DNA from: an uncultured Gammaproteobacteria bacterium
Lineage (GTDB): Bacteria > Pseudomonadota > Gammaproteobacteria > UBA6429 > Thiohalophilaceae
Direction: 5' to 3'
NCBI GenBank assembly: GCA_913064945.1
Contig: CAJYAN010000010.1
Coordinates: 1 to 64,000, forward strand
DNA length: 64,000 nucleotides
Below the pieces are notes generated by a model that saw nothing but the letters and a program-made list of their open reading frames with translations, did no database searches and was not told where the DNA came from. Below, one piece after another: positions 33,469-43,675 of the stretch (position 1 is its first letter; each line of letters begins with the position of its first letter). A program made the translations under genes and the position numbers.

Positions 33469-34301
33469 TGCGTGCGCGCGGCTTTACTTTCGTCGAGATG
33501 GTGGTCGTTATTGTGTTACTCGGTATCGTCGGCTCGATGACGGCCGCGATCATTAATGGCAGCATGCAAGGCTACCAAAACCAGACCAGGCGTGAAACAT
33601 TACAAGCGACGGCCCGCCTTGCCATTGAGCGTATTCAGCGTGAGATACGTCAGGCCTTACCTAATAGTGTTTGTACCACCAATGGTAGTGGCTGTAACGC
33701 CAGTGGTAGTAAAGTCTATTTTATCACCGCTAAAGACGCGGGGCGTTACCAGGATCAAACTGGTGTCTATGCCTCGGGCGTTGCGCGTGCGCCTCTACCG
33801 CTGCCTTCCACGGGTGCCTCAACCAGTTTCGATGTCCTTTCCGGTACGGCCTTGCAGGCGACGATCGGTGACTGGGTTGCTGTGTATAATCTAAGTAACT
33901 CTTCTATCTACACTATTGGTAGCCGTCGCAAGCAGATTACCGGTATTTCGCAAAAAGATATTGACGGTAATGGCAGTAATGATATCGATGTGATTCATTT
34001 TGCCAGCGGCACTTTTCCACAAAACTCACCACATCACCGCTTTCAGATTATCGAGGCGCATTCCACCATGTTTTATTGTCAGGGTGGTAATCTGTATCGC
34101 GCCACAGGAAATTTTTCCACTCCGTCGACGGCAATTGAATCTCCGGCCCCTTTATTGCTGGAAAACGTCACTACATGTCAGTTTACCTATGACCCCGGCA
34201 GTCAGTTTCGTTCCGGTTTGTTACGGATCGATCTGACTATTACGGATCAAGGTGAAAAAATTCACTTTACCCAGGAGGCGCACGTCTATAATGTCTCGTA
34301 A
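33468..34301 (+). CDS. mshO: MSHA minor pilin MshO
   Basis: The 277-residue pseudopilin has the very short leader MRARG before FTFVEMVVVIVLLGIVG, with Glu5 present. The ARLAIERIQREIRQALPNSV helix after the membrane part is characteristic of MshO and PilW-like minor pilins. The ATG overlaps the mshD stop codon by one base (TAATG), so translation is coupled. It probably belongs to the tip complex with MshC, D, P and Q. Confidence 0.86.
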   Translation: MRARGFTFVEMVVVIVLLGIVGSMTAAIINGSMQGYQNQTRRETLQATARLAIERIQREIRQALPNSVCTTNGSGCNASGSKVYFITAKDAGRYQDQTGVYASGVARAPLPLPSTGASTSFDVLSGTALQATIGDWVAVYNLSNSSIYTIGSRRKQITGISQKDIDGNGSNDIDVIHFASGTFPQNSPHHRFQIIEAHSTMFYCQGGNLYRATGNFSTPSTAIESPAPLLLENVTTCQFTYDPGSQFRSGLLRIDLTITDQGEKIHFTQEAHVYNVS

Positions 34302-34809
34302 CGTCCACCTTCAACCTGGTCCCGCCTTCTCCTCCCGGGAGTCAACGCCGTCTGCAACAGCGTTGATCTCTCAAGCCATGTCTGATAAGTGGCCGTCAAG
34401 AAGCGGTAGCCGCCCCTCGCACAAATCTGTCTGCAGGCAACAGGGGATCACCCTCGTTGGCGCATTATTTATCATCATTGTCATGGCGCTCCTGGGAACC
34501 GGCCTGCTGCAGCTCATGGCAACCAGCCAGCAGTCCGTAAGCCAGGAACTCACTTCGACCAGGGCATATTTTGCCGCCCAGTCAGCCTTACAGTGGGGCA
34601 TGTATCAGGCAAGCTTTGCCAGTGCGACGGGCAGTCATACACTTAGCTTTAATTATCAGGGCCTGGTCAACACAAGCGCGGCCATTACACTCAATGCGGA
34701 AAATATCGCCGGTGCAGACTATTATCAAATCAATTCCGACGGACGCTATGGATCTACTGGTGATCGTGAATTCAGTCATCGCAAGCTGTTACTTCGATTC
34801 AGGCCTTGA
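34291..34809 (+). CDS. mshP: MSHA biogenesis protein MshP (PilX-like)
   Basis: The protein of about 172 residues has an unusually long N-terminal extension (about 50 residues, rich in Ser, Pro and Arg) before the prepilin-like helix QQGITLVGALFIIIVMALLG. The following helix RAYFAAQSALQWGMYQA is typical of PilX/MshP. The first mature residue follows Gly, but position 5 is not Glu, as in some minor pilins. The ATG at 34291 overlaps mshO by 11 bases and has AGGAGG 12 bases upstream. Later starts inside the extension are possible. Confidence 0.82.
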   Translation: MSRNVHLQPGPAFSSRESTPSATALISQAMSDKWPSRSGSRPSHKSVCRQQGITLVGALFIIIVMALLGTGLLQLMATSQQSVSQELTSTRAYFAAQSALQWGMYQASFASATGSHTLSFNYQGLVNTSAAITLNAENIAGADYYQINSDGRYGSTGDREFSHRKLLLRFRP

Positions 34810-37800
34810 TGGAGCGCACAATGTCGCAAGCCTGCTGCACAATGATTAAGATGAGGCGACGTTGCCTTCTGATACTGGCACTGCTGTTCGTGCCGCTTGC
34901 CTCTTTTGCGGCGCTGCAAATGCACCTGCCACTCGATAATAGTCTTAACGATACCAGCGGAAATGGAAATAATGGTGTGTTTCCAGGAGGCAGCAGTAAT
35001 CCTGTCTATACCAACGCGGTTATCAATGAGGGGCTTAGCTTTGATGGCACAAACGATTTTATTCGTGTGCCCTCGTTTAGTCCGGGTAATACCTTCACCG
35101 TCGCGCTTTGGGTTAAGCTTAATAGCTTTAGCAGCCTCAACACCTTTATTGAGTATGTCAAAACCAATAATCGAAATGACTTTTATCTTGGTTATGACAA
35201 TAGCCTGCAACAATTATTTGTCGAACTCGAAGATACTAAAACTACAGAGGGTGGCTCTTGTGGTAATCCTAAATTCTGCACAGGCATAAAGCTTAGCACC
35301 AATCGCTGGTATCACCTGGCGGCTACCGTCACGCCGACCACGCTCAAGGTCTATGTTGATGGCACACTCGCTTATAACACCACTCATAGTACTAGCGTGG
35401 TCTTTAACCCCGGTACCTGGCTAATTGGTGCCGATTCAGACTCCAATCCCAGCAACACCCCGGATAGTGACTTTCTCAATGGCCGACTGGACGACATTCG
35501 AATCTATAATCAGGAGCTCACACTGGCTGAGATAAATTCGATCATCGGTATTACCGGCTCCTGGCAATTTGATCAATGCAGCCTCAATGGCACTGCGAAT
35601 GAGGTTATCGATAGTAGTGGCCATAACTACCATGGGACCGCCGTCAATGGTGCGACGACAACTACGGGTAAGATATGTCGTGGTGGTCTCTTTGATGGGA
35701 GTAACGATTATATTGCACTGCCGACCCTGCCAAATCTCACCAGTAGTTTTACCATTACTGCCTGGATAAAACCTGATGTTATCAACAAAGACCAGCGCAT
35801 TTTTGTTGATGATGATAATAACAGTGGCGGCTTTGCCGTTAGTCTTGGTGATGGCGGCAACGGACATCTGCGGTTCTTTTCAAGAAATATCAATCCCGTT
35901 AGCCTTGATTCAAGCGCCGTTATAAGCGCCGGCAACTGGTATTTTGTGGCGGCTGTTCACAATGCCGTGAACAAAACGCGCCAGATATTTGTCAATGGCA
36001 CCGCCGTCACGTCTGCTCAAACCTATACCGGCACCTGGGGTACCGACAATGGTACCGCTGCTATAGGCGGTGAAACTAACAATGCCGGTTCAGAAAATTC
36101 TGCAAATTGGCGCTTTAAGGGTGACATCGATGAGGTCAAGCTCTATTCACGTGCGCTCAACGAAGATGAGCTTAACGGCTATTATACGCTTCCCGATCCG
36201 CTGACACGCAGCTGTCCGTACTGCACGGGTGGTACCGATAAGCTCGTCGCCTACTATAAAATGGATTCTGGCAGCTGGAGCGGAATACCGAATGAAGTGC
36301 TAGATGCGAGTGGCAATAGTAACCATGCCAATACTGTCAATGGCGTCTCCACCGTTGCCAATGGCAAGGTTTGTCGTGCTGGTTCGATCGACAGTGACGG
36401 CAAGGCGATTGATACCAAACTTGACCTTAATACTGCCATAGGCAACAAGGGAACGGTGTCATTCTGGTTTCGACCAAACTGGACGAACAAGGGCAATGAA
36501 AAAAATACCTCTCGCGTCCTCTTCGATGCTTCACTGGGTGATAAATATTTTAAGTTTGCCAAGACACGTAATGCCAGTGATCCACCCAATGCCTGGCGCA
36601 ACAAATTAATATTAATGTTCGAAGACAGTAGTGATCGTGATGTCGCCGTTTATAGTAGCGACCTATCTATATTTCAAACAAACACCTGGGTACATCTTGC
36701 CGTCACCTGGGATTATCCTGATAAAAAATTTGAAATTTATGTTAATGGGTCACGTGTCGCTAACCAGATAATAGATTCAAGTGGCAACACTACCTCTACG
36801 CTTGATTCCATGCCAAATCTTGACACGCTCTATCTTGGCGATAATCGGTCAACCTATAACCCGTACAATGTTACGCAGCCTGCCAATGGCACTTTTGATG
36901 AAGTGTACATATATAATAGCGTACGGACACAGGCTGAAATACAGGCCAATATGAATGCCACCCACAGCTGTGGTGGCCTTGACCACATCAGCATTGAGCA
37001 CGACGGTACGGCGCTCACCTGTAATCCGGAATCCGTCACCGTCAAGGCCTGCGACTCCGCTGATTGTTCCGCGCTGCATACAGACCCGGTGAGCGTTACC
37101 TTAAGCCCTGCCGGCTGGGTCGGCGGTGACACACAAACCATCAATAACGGCTCCGCCACGCTACAGCTGCGCAAGACCACTGCCGGCACAGTCACGCTTG
37201 GCGTCACCTCATCGGCACCGGCGGCGACAAATGCCGTCCAGTGCTATAACACCGCAACATCGACGAGCGGAGACTGTCGCCTTAATTTTCATGATAGCGG
37301 TTTCATCTATAGTGTACCGGATATCACCGCCTGCCAGAGCTCTGCCAGTTTTATGGTACAGGCTGTCCGCAAGGATGCTACCAGTCAATTATGTGTACCG
37401 GCCTTTGCCAATCGCACGGCGACTGTCAATCTGTGGACGACTTACTCAAACCCGTCGACTGGGACCAAATCACTTCGGCTCACACACAACGCCACTAATT
37501 ACACTCTGGCCACGTCCACACCGGGTACTCCGATCAGCCTCAATTTTGATGCCAATGCCCGCGCTGCGCTGACTGTCTATTATGAAGATGCGGGCCAGGT
37601 TACACTGAATAGCTCATTTACCGGCACGGGTAGTGAAGCCGGTTTAATCATGACGGGGAGTGACGCCTTTGTCAGCAAACCTGGCACCCTGTATGTCTAT
37701 AGTGATGATGCCAATAGCGACTGCACCACGGCTGATGCCAGCTGTACGGCCTTTAGAAAAACCGGTCAGGCATTTAATTTAAAAGTTCGAGCCGCCTGTA

Positions 37801-38963
37801 ATAATGCACCAACCTATACCCTGACTCCAAATTACCGGCAAAATAATATTGCCTTAACAAACACCAACATTGCCCCGGCCGTCAGTAATGGTGCCCTTGG
37901 CGTAACCAGCATCAACTTCGATGCGACAGCCAGTGGCGAAGTCCTGATCAGTAACCAGACGCTGTCAGAAGTCGGTGACTTCACGATTACGGCGACACCA
38001 CCTGCGCTTGGTTATTTCGGGCTCAGTGTCACGCCGGGAACCAGTGCCTATATTGGCCGCTTTACACCAGATCACTTTTCCCTGTCTGCCCCGGCCACAC
38101 TAACCAATCGCAGTGATATTACCAGCTGTACTGATAATTTTACCTACATGGACGAGGACTTCCGTCTTGCTTATTTACTACAGGCTCGTAACTCCAGTAA
38201 TACCGTGACCCAAAATTATACTGCTGGTTTTGCCAAGCTCGACCCAACGCTCGGTACGGCGGACTTCAATTATGGTGCCACCGTTAATAATACCGATTAC
38301 AGTGCCCGCCTGAGTAACGATCATTCTGGAAGCACACAATTCATTAATGGCCTCGCCACAATCAAGGATACGCTACGCCTCGCGCGTGCCACCGTACTCG
38401 ATGGGCCGCTCAAACCACTCGCAATTGGCATTGCGCCCCGCGATAGTGACGGGACACTGATGCAGAGCTATGACCTGTCTCTAAATGGCGGTGGCAATAC
38501 ACATACCCAGATACAGAATAGTACCGATATACGTTCCGGGCGGTTTATTATGGGAAATGCCTTTGGCCCACAGACGCTGAATCTAGCGATTCCCGCACAG
38601 GCACAGTACTACGATGGTAGCAATTTTGTCCTGAATACCAGTGATTCATGCAGCCTGATGAACAGCGGCCTGATCAGCTTCGACCAGTGGACGGAGAACC
38701 TGAGCGCGGCTGATACACAGGTCTTTTCAATAAATCACCCTGCCTTAAGCGCCGGTGATGCCGCGTTAATACTTACCGCCCCCAATAGTCTTAATACCCT
38801 GGATGACAACAACGGTAGTGTTCGCGTCACAACGAGTGTCCCTGCCTATTTACAGTACGACTGGTCTGCCAGCGGCTCTCTGCAAAATCCAACGGCAGTC
38901 GCAACATTTGGTATTTATCGTGGTGACGATCGGATTATTTTTTGGAAAGAAATACAGAATTAA
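34809..38963 (+). CDS. mshQ: MSHA biogenesis protein MshQ, with three LamG-like domains
   Basis: This very large exported protein (1384 residues) has a signal peptide cut near residue 35 (after ASFA). It carries three concanavalin/LamG-like domains at about 37-245, 250-465 and 480-735. Each opens with a DSSGN...G pattern and closes with a D(D/E)(I/V)x(I/L)Y(N/S) motif. The rest, to the end, is the MshQ C-terminal region (DUF6701-like beta domains). It may form an adhesive tip on the minor pilin complex. The ATG overlaps the mshP stop (TGATG). Confidence 0.88.
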   Translation: MERTMSQACCTMIKMRRRCLLILALLFVPLASFAALQMHLPLDNSLNDTSGNGNNGVFPGGSSNPVYTNAVINEGLSFDGTNDFIRVPSFSPGNTFTVALWVKLNSFSSLNTFIEYVKTNNRNDFYLGYDNSLQQLFVELEDTKTTEGGSCGNPKFCTGIKLSTNRWYHLAATVTPTTLKVYVDGTLAYNTTHSTSVVFNPGTWLIGADSDSNPSNTPDSDFLNGRLDDIRIYNQELTLAEINSIIGITGSWQFDQCSLNGTANEVIDSSGHNYHGTAVNGATTTTGKICRGGLFDGSNDYIALPTLPNLTSSFTITAWIKPDVINKDQRIFVDDDNNSGGFAVSLGDGGNGHLRFFSRNINPVSLDSSAVISAGNWYFVAAVHNAVNKTRQIFVNGTAVTSAQTYTGTWGTDNGTAAIGGETNNAGSENSANWRFKGDIDEVKLYSRALNEDELNGYYTLPDPLTRSCPYCTGGTDKLVAYYKMDSGSWSGIPNEVLDASGNSNHANTVNGVSTVANGKVCRAGSIDSDGKAIDTKLDLNTAIGNKGTVSFWFRPNWTNKGNEKNTSRVLFDASLGDKYFKFAKTRNASDPPNAWRNKLILMFEDSSDRDVAVYSSDLSIFQTNTWVHLAVTWDYPDKKFEIYVNGSRVANQIIDSSGNTTSTLDSMPNLDTLYLGDNRSTYNPYNVTQPANGTFDEVYIYNSVRTQAEIQANMNATHSCGGLDHISIEHDGTALTCNPESVTVKACDSADCSALHTDPVSVTLSPAGWVGGDTQTINNGSATLQLRKTTAGTVTLGVTSSAPAATNAVQCYNTATSTSGDCRLNFHDSGFIYSVPDITACQSSASFMVQAVRKDATSQLCVPAFANRTATVNLWTTYSNPSTGTKSLRLTHNATNYTLATSTPGTPISLNFDANARAALTVYYEDAGQVTLNSSFTGTGSEAGLIMTGSDAFVSKPGTLYVYSDDANSDCTTADASCTAFRKTGQAFNLKVRAACNNAPTYTLTPNYRQNNIALTNTNIAPAVSNGALGVTSINFDATASGEVLISNQTLSEVGDFTITATPPALGYFGLSVTPGTSAYIGRFTPDHFSLSAPATLTNRSDITSCTDNFTYMDEDFRLAYLLQARNSSNTVTQNYTAGFAKLDPTLGTADFNYGATVNNTDYSARLSNDHSGSTQFINGLATIKDTLRLARATVLDGPLKPLAIGIAPRDSDGTLMQSYDLSLNGGGNTHTQIQNSTDIRSGRFIMGNAFGPQTLNLAIPAQAQYYDGSNFVLNTSDSCSLMNSGLISFDQWTENLSAADTQVFSINHPALSAGDAALILTAPNSLNTLDDNNGSVRVTTSVPAYLQYDWSASGSLQNPTAVATFGIYRGDDRIIFWKEIQN

Positions 38964-39114
38964 AAAATTCTTCTCCGCAAAGGCCTAGTAGAAAAATGCT
39001 TTGTACTGCAAGCATGTCTACCACTCAACCTATAAGCGTGATTCATAGACTTTGTTTTTAGAACTTATCATCGTTTCTTAAACGTTTCGTCCCTTGTGCC
39101 TCTGCCGTTTAAAA

Positions 39115-40521
39115 TCAAACGGCTTCTTCCATACCCAGTTCTTTAATTTTACGTGTCAGGGTATTTCGCCCCCAGCCCAACAGTTTGGCGGCATCCTGTT
39201 TGCGTCCACCGGTTTTTCGCAGAGCGGTTTCAATCATGACCCGCTCAAAGGCAGGCGTCGCCTGTTCCAGAATTGATTCATCGCCCTGCGCCAGTGACTG
39301 CTCTGCCCAACGACGTAGTGAATCCTGCCAGTTACTGGTCACGACACCTTCGCCTCCCTGTTTGCTTTGCAATTCAGGCGGCATATCATCCAGGTGCACG
39401 GTCTGTCCCGGTGACATCACCGTTAACCAGCGACAGGTGTTCTCCAGCTGACGCACATTCCCTTTCCAGGGCAGCGTCGAGATGAAGGCTTCAACCTCCT
39501 TATCCAGTGTCTTGATTTCCATATTCAATTCTTTTGCTGCCTCAACGAGAAAATACTTTGCCAGAAGAGGAATATCTTCCTGCCGCTCGCGCAATGGCGG
39601 GATATGGATGCGTATGACATTAAGACGGTGAAACAGGTCTTCTCGAAAACGGCCATCAGCGACACGGTTTTCCAGATCCTGGTGCGTGGCGGCAATAATT
39701 CGGACATCCACCTTCACCGGGCTATGACCACCAACACGATAAAACTCACCATCGGCTAGTACTCGTAACAGGCGTGTTTGCAGTTCGGCCGGCATGTCAC
39801 CAATTTCATCCAGGAACAGGGTCCCGCCATTGGCCTGTTCAAAGCGTCCCTGACGTAATGCCTGTGCACCGGTAAATGCCCCCTTTTCGTGACCAAACAA
39901 CTCCGACTCCAGCAGGTCTTTTGGGATCGCCGCCATGTTCAGCGCGATAAAGGGTTTGTCGGCTCGCGGGCTGTGTTGGTGCAGGGCATGGGCAACCAGC
40001 TCTTTGCCCGTACCGGATTCGCCGTTTATCAGCACGGTGATATTCGAGCGTGATAGGCGCCCTATGGCACGAAACACTTCCTGCATGGAGGCCGCCGCAC
40101 CTATAATTTCAGGTGTCTCAATCTGATCCTGTACTTCCGCCGGGCGATTACTACGTGAATGCATCACGGCACGACGCGTCAACTCGACCGCCTCATCTAC
40201 GTCGAACGGTTTAGGCAGATATTCAAAGGCGCCTTCCTGATAGGCGGAGACTGCGCTGTCCAGGTCAGAATGTGCCGTGGTGATAATCACCGGCAGATCG
40301 GGGTACTGGCTATGAATATGTTGCAATAGCTCAAATCCATCCATGCCCGGCATCCGAACATCGGTAATGATTGCGTCGGGCTTAATTCTTCCCAGGGCGC
40401 GCAGGGCGCTGGCACCATCCTCAAAACATTTGACATCCATCTCGGCCTGCTTGAGTGCTTTTTCCAGTACCCAGCGAATTGAGCGATCATCATCTACTAC
40501 AAATATTTTTTCCATGCCCAT
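39115..40521 (-). CDS. ntrC: Nitrogen regulation response regulator NtrC
   Basis: The 468-residue sigma-54 activator has a receiver domain with the phospho-acceptor Asp in AIITDVRMPG (near 54). The AAA+ domain has GESGTGKE and the sigma-54 contact loop GAFTGA, and a Fis-type helix-turn-helix lies at the end (RKQDAAKLLGWGRNTLTRKIKEL region). When phosphorylated by NtrB it activates nitrogen genes such as glnA, whose promoter in this window carries a matching box. It lies 8 bases after ntrB. A 151-base region separates it from the convergent mshQ, with no strong terminator. Confidence 0.95.
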   Translation of the reverse strand: MGMEKIFVVDDDRSIRWVLEKALKQAEMDVKCFEDGASALRALGRIKPDAIITDVRMPGMDGFELLQHIHSQYPDLPVIITTAHSDLDSAVSAYQEGAFEYLPKPFDVDEAVELTRRAVMHSRSNRPAEVQDQIETPEIIGAAASMQEVFRAIGRLSRSNITVLINGESGTGKELVAHALHQHSPRADKPFIALNMAAIPKDLLESELFGHEKGAFTGAQALRQGRFEQANGGTLFLDEIGDMPAELQTRLLRVLADGEFYRVGGHSPVKVDVRIIAATHQDLENRVADGRFREDLFHRLNVIRIHIPPLRERQEDIPLLAKYFLVEAAKELNMEIKTLDKEVEAFISTLPWKGNVRQLENTCRWLTVMSPGQTVHLDDMPPELQSKQGGEGVVTSNWQDSLRRWAEQSLAQGDESILEQATPAFERVMIETALRKTGGRKQDAAKLLGWGRNTLTRKIKELGMEEAV

Positions 40522-40529
40522 GGCGGTGT

Positions 40530-41606
40530 CTACTCATTATTTGGTATTGGTAATAAAACCGAGAAACATGTATGGCCGGGTTGGCTATTACATTCGATCA
40601 GCCCGTTATGTTGTTGAATTAGTGACTGTGCGATAGAGAGTCCCAGGCCAGACCCTTCGGCGCGCCCCGTCACCATTGGGAAAAAGATTTTTTCCTTAAT
40701 ACCTTCATCGATACCCGGACCGTTGTCGATAACGTCCACTTTAAGCACCAGACGATAACGTGTATGTCCTATGGTGTAATTACGCTCTATACGTGTCTTT
40801 AGGGTAATTTCACCTTTTTGTTGCATGGCCTGACTGGCATTACGCACAATATTCAGGATCGCCTGTATCAGCATATCCGGGTCCGCGTTTAATTCAGGGA
40901 GGCTGGTATCATAATCACGCTTAATATCTAGCCCCGCCGTGATCTCGATTAAAACCAGGCTACGGATTCGTTCCAGAACTTCGTGAATATTGATCTCGCG
41001 CTTTTTCGGCAAGCTGTTCGGCCCAAGTAAACGGTCAACCAGATTTTGCAGGCGGTCGGCCTCATCGATTATGACGCGGGTATATTCCTTCAGCTCAAAG
41101 CTATCCAGCTCCCGCTCCAGTAATTGCGCTGCACCGCGAAGACCGCCAAGGGGATTCTTCACCTCATGAGCCAGCCCTCGCAGCAATTCCTTGGTCGCGG
41201 TTTGCTGTGAGTAGAGATTTTCATCACGCGTAATACGTAACAGGCGATCCAGGCGGGTCAGTTCCAGTAATACCTCGACGGCACCACCCTCAACTGGCAA
41301 TGTACTGACAGTAACATCAACGCAGATCTCGCGGTCACGCATGACTGTCAGGCTCAGCTCATGGCGTGTAATGGGGTGACTACTACGGAGGCTATCCTGC
41401 ATGTCCTGGCGGAGCGGTTCGTTGCATTGCATCAATTCATCGATCTCCTGCCCGATCAGGTGGCGTGCACTCACCGCGAACAGCATCTCTCCAGCGGGAT
41501 TGATGTAACGCAGGCGCATCTCCGCGTCAAAACACATCACGACCGAGTTGAGGCTCTCCAGGATCCTCTGCGAAACGTCATTGTGGGGCATAATTACGGC
41601 TACCAT
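40530..41606 (-). CDS. ntrB: Nitrogen regulation sensor kinase NtrB (GlnL)
   Basis: The 358-residue cytoplasmic histidine kinase has an N-terminal PAS domain, an H-box (RGLAHEVKNPLGGLRGAAQL) with the phospho-His near 141, and a C-terminal ATPase domain with DNGPGI and GSGLGLSI motifs. It phosphorylates or, with PII protein, dephosphorylates NtrC according to nitrogen status. The start at 41606 has only a short-spaced AAGGG; an ATG 15 bases further in is possible. It is separated from the DUF4124 gene by 232 bases, in which I see no sigma-54 promoter. Confidence 0.94.
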   Translation of the reverse strand: MVAVIMPHNDVSQRILESLNSVVMCFDAEMRLRYINPAGEMLFAVSARHLIGQEIDELMQCNEPLRQDMQDSLRSSHPITRHELSLTVMRDREICVDVTVSTLPVEGGAVEVLLELTRLDRLLRITRDENLYSQQTATKELLRGLAHEVKNPLGGLRGAAQLLERELDSFELKEYTRVIIDEADRLQNLVDRLLGPNSLPKKREINIHEVLERIRSLVLIEITAGLDIKRDYDTSLPELNADPDMLIQAILNIVRNASQAMQQKGEITLKTRIERNYTIGHTRYRLVLKVDVIDNGPGIDEGIKEKIFFPMVTGRAEGSGLGLSIAQSLIQQHNGLIECNSQPGHTCFSVLLPIPNNE

Positions 41607-41838
41607 AATCCCTTATTGCAATATACAAACCAACAGGGGCGATTTGTTCAGGTCATCCTGCACCTGTCAGATAATAGTCAAATAAAACAATAAGATAAAT
41701 AATAATGGCGGCTTAATATCGGTTGTTTGTTTAGTCGATCCAGTGCTGTTTTGTTTTATATAGGGGGTGGTACTCGCACCAATATAATGCCTGTGTTTTT
41801 TCGTATGCCCTAAAATAGGTCATAATTATATTGGCACG

Positions 41839-42453
41839 CTACTTTGGTGCCGCTCCTGGTGGATTTTTGGATGACTTGAACAATATCGAAAATCGCTTCA
41901 TAAAAAACTCAACGCTATCACTCTCGGCCAGCTGCTTACCATCGGCGCTTATCAATACCGCCTGTAGCTGATGCGCCCCTCGCGCCACATTCTTTAGCTC
42001 AATCGTTGTCTGATCTGTCTCACGGATGACCTTACCGTCCATGCTAAGGACAATTTTCTGGCCCTGCTTCAAGCCGTTTACACCTTTCGCCGCGCTGGCT
42101 TGCGGCTGATTTTTAACGTCTTTATCTGCTTGCTGTAGACTCACAACCACGCTCATATTGCCGGGATTATTACGTATGGTCTCCTTTGCGGTCGGACTGA
42201 TAATCTGTATCCGGGATGCCGCCGGTAGCGCCGCCACAACAGGCTTTGCCGGGGTTATCACCGGCTTCACCTTAACTGCTTTATAGGTCGACGTATCTTT
42301 GACGTCTACTTCTTTCGCTCCCTTTTTATACTCATCACTAAACTCTACAACACCCTTGCTATCAACAGAGCGGTATACCTTTTCTGCCTGGGAGACGGGA
42401 ATATATAAAACAACCAAACAAACAATCAGATAAAGTTTATTAGTTAGTGGCAT
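41839..42453 (-). CDS. DUF4124-domain exported protein
   Basis: The 204-residue protein has a signal peptide (cut after VSQA, near 23) and a DUF4124 domain: the VYRSVDSKGVVEFSDEY stretch at about 26-43. An Ala/Lys/Pro-rich linker follows, then a beta-rich domain (about 80-185) resembling those found with this domain. Such genes commonly lie between glnA and ntrB in gammaproteobacteria; the biochemical role is unknown. Here its start overlaps the end of mshN by 14 bases, so it is coupled to the pilus operon instead of glnA. Confidence 0.82.
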   Translation of the reverse strand: MPLTNKLYLIVCLVVLYIPVSQAEKVYRSVDSKGVVEFSDEYKKGAKEVDVKDTSTYKAVKVKPVITPAKPVVAALPAASRIQIISPTAKETIRNNPGNMSVVVSLQQADKDVKNQPQASAAKGVNGLKQGQKIVLSMDGKVIRETDQTTIELKNVARGAHQLQAVLISADGKQLAESDSVEFFMKRFSILFKSSKNPPGAAPK

Positions 42454-43669
42454 TGTCAGATCCCAGCTTCTCTAAACGAAGATTCACGTATGACAATAGT
42501 TTAGCGGGCAAATTCAGATCACGCGCCTTTTTATAGGCAGAAATTGCCTCTTTATTCTTACCCATATTCTCCAATGAAATGGCCATCCCGAGCCACCAGT
42601 GTGAATATTGCGGTTTCTTTTTGATGAGTTCTAAGTAAAGGGCCGCCGCTTCACCATACTGTTTATTCTGTTGATAGAGGCCTGCAAGCAGGGCGTAGTA
42701 GTTAGGCCGATTGTCTATTCCTGGCGTAACCGCATTCAACATGGCGATTGCCTCGGGTAACTTTTTCTCCGCCATGAGTACCCGCGCGTAAATTTCACGG
42801 AAGGCATACTGCTCGGGTTGCAGCTGCATACCCTGGGTTAAGATTGCACCAGCCTCGCTAATACGCTGCTGCTGCAAATACAGGACCGCGAGCATTTCTC
42901 TGGCCTTGCTGTGCTTTGGTTGTAACGTCAAGGCCCGCTTTAATTTGATCACACCGGCCTGTTCCTGACCACGCGCAATATCATCGTAGCCTTCTTGATA
43001 GGCCATTTCAGCAAGCTTTTGATTATTCAGAGGTAGCAATGTCTTACGTAGCCGATGTTGGCCATTTTCTGTGCTGCTGTTTTCCGCCAGCACAACCACC
43101 TCGTCCCTGACGCGCTCTGGCCTGACGGCTGGCAATTGCCTCAAAGAAACATCGCGCATAACTAATTTCGTGCTGCTCTGCACTGCGGGGGCTTGCCGCT
43201 GTTGCTCAGTATCATTCACATCCAGGGCTCCCTGCGCTACAAGGGCCGCCAGCATTCTACGTACCTGGCTATGCTCTACCGCGGTCGCTTGCGGCACTTC
43301 CTCTGTTATCGATGTATTGTCTGACACTGATCTTTGCGAGGATAGCTGCCTGGCTGTCTTTCGTTGCGCCTGTCCTGACGCATCCTTCTCAACATTTACC
43401 CTTGAAGCTGATGACTTATCTGAGACGCTGGTCGCTGGCACGCTATCAACAGCCAGTACTCTCGTTGTACTGATATTCCGATAATAACTACCTGCTGCAA
43501 TACCGGTACAAACCACGCTGATCGCCATAATGAACAGAATATACCTTCGCTTGTTACGGGCCTTGCCTGCCATTGTCCAGGTAATACCTCTGATCGTGTC
43601 CCTGTGCTCGTCCAGTTGCGGCGCGCTACGCGCCTCCAGATCCTTTAGCATTTGATTAATCAAGCTCAT
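42440..43669 (-). CDS. mshN: MSHA biogenesis protein MshN (TPR protein)
   Basis: The 409-residue protein opens MSLINQMLKDLEARSAP, the family start. One transmembrane helix lies near 40-60, followed by a low-complexity periplasmic linker and about six tetratricopeptide repeats in residues 215-400. It is thought to be an inner-membrane scaffold for pilus assembly. It follows mshM by 6 bases and overlaps the DUF4124 gene by 14 bases. Confidence 0.88.
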   Translation of the reverse strand: MSLINQMLKDLEARSAPQLDEHRDTIRGITWTMAGKARNKRRYILFIMAISVVCTGIAAGSYYRNISTTRVLAVDSVPATSVSDKSSASRVNVEKDASGQAQRKTARQLSSQRSVSDNTSITEEVPQATAVEHSQVRRMLAALVAQGALDVNDTEQQRQAPAVQSSTKLVMRDVSLRQLPAVRPERVRDEVVVLAENSSTENGQHRLRKTLLPLNNQKLAEMAYQEGYDDIARGQEQAGVIKLKRALTLQPKHSKAREMLAVLYLQQQRISEAGAILTQGMQLQPEQYAFREIYARVLMAEKKLPEAIAMLNAVTPGIDNRPNYYALLAGLYQQNKQYGEAAALYLELIKKKPQYSHWWLGMAISLENMGKNKEAISAYKKARDLNLPAKLLSYVNLRLEKLGSDNATN

Positions 43670-43675
43670 CGTAAG

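Noticed and set aside
41607-41838. Sigma-54 promoter for ntrBC
   Set aside because: The region has GGT/ACC inverted bits but no GG-N10-GC element in the right direction.
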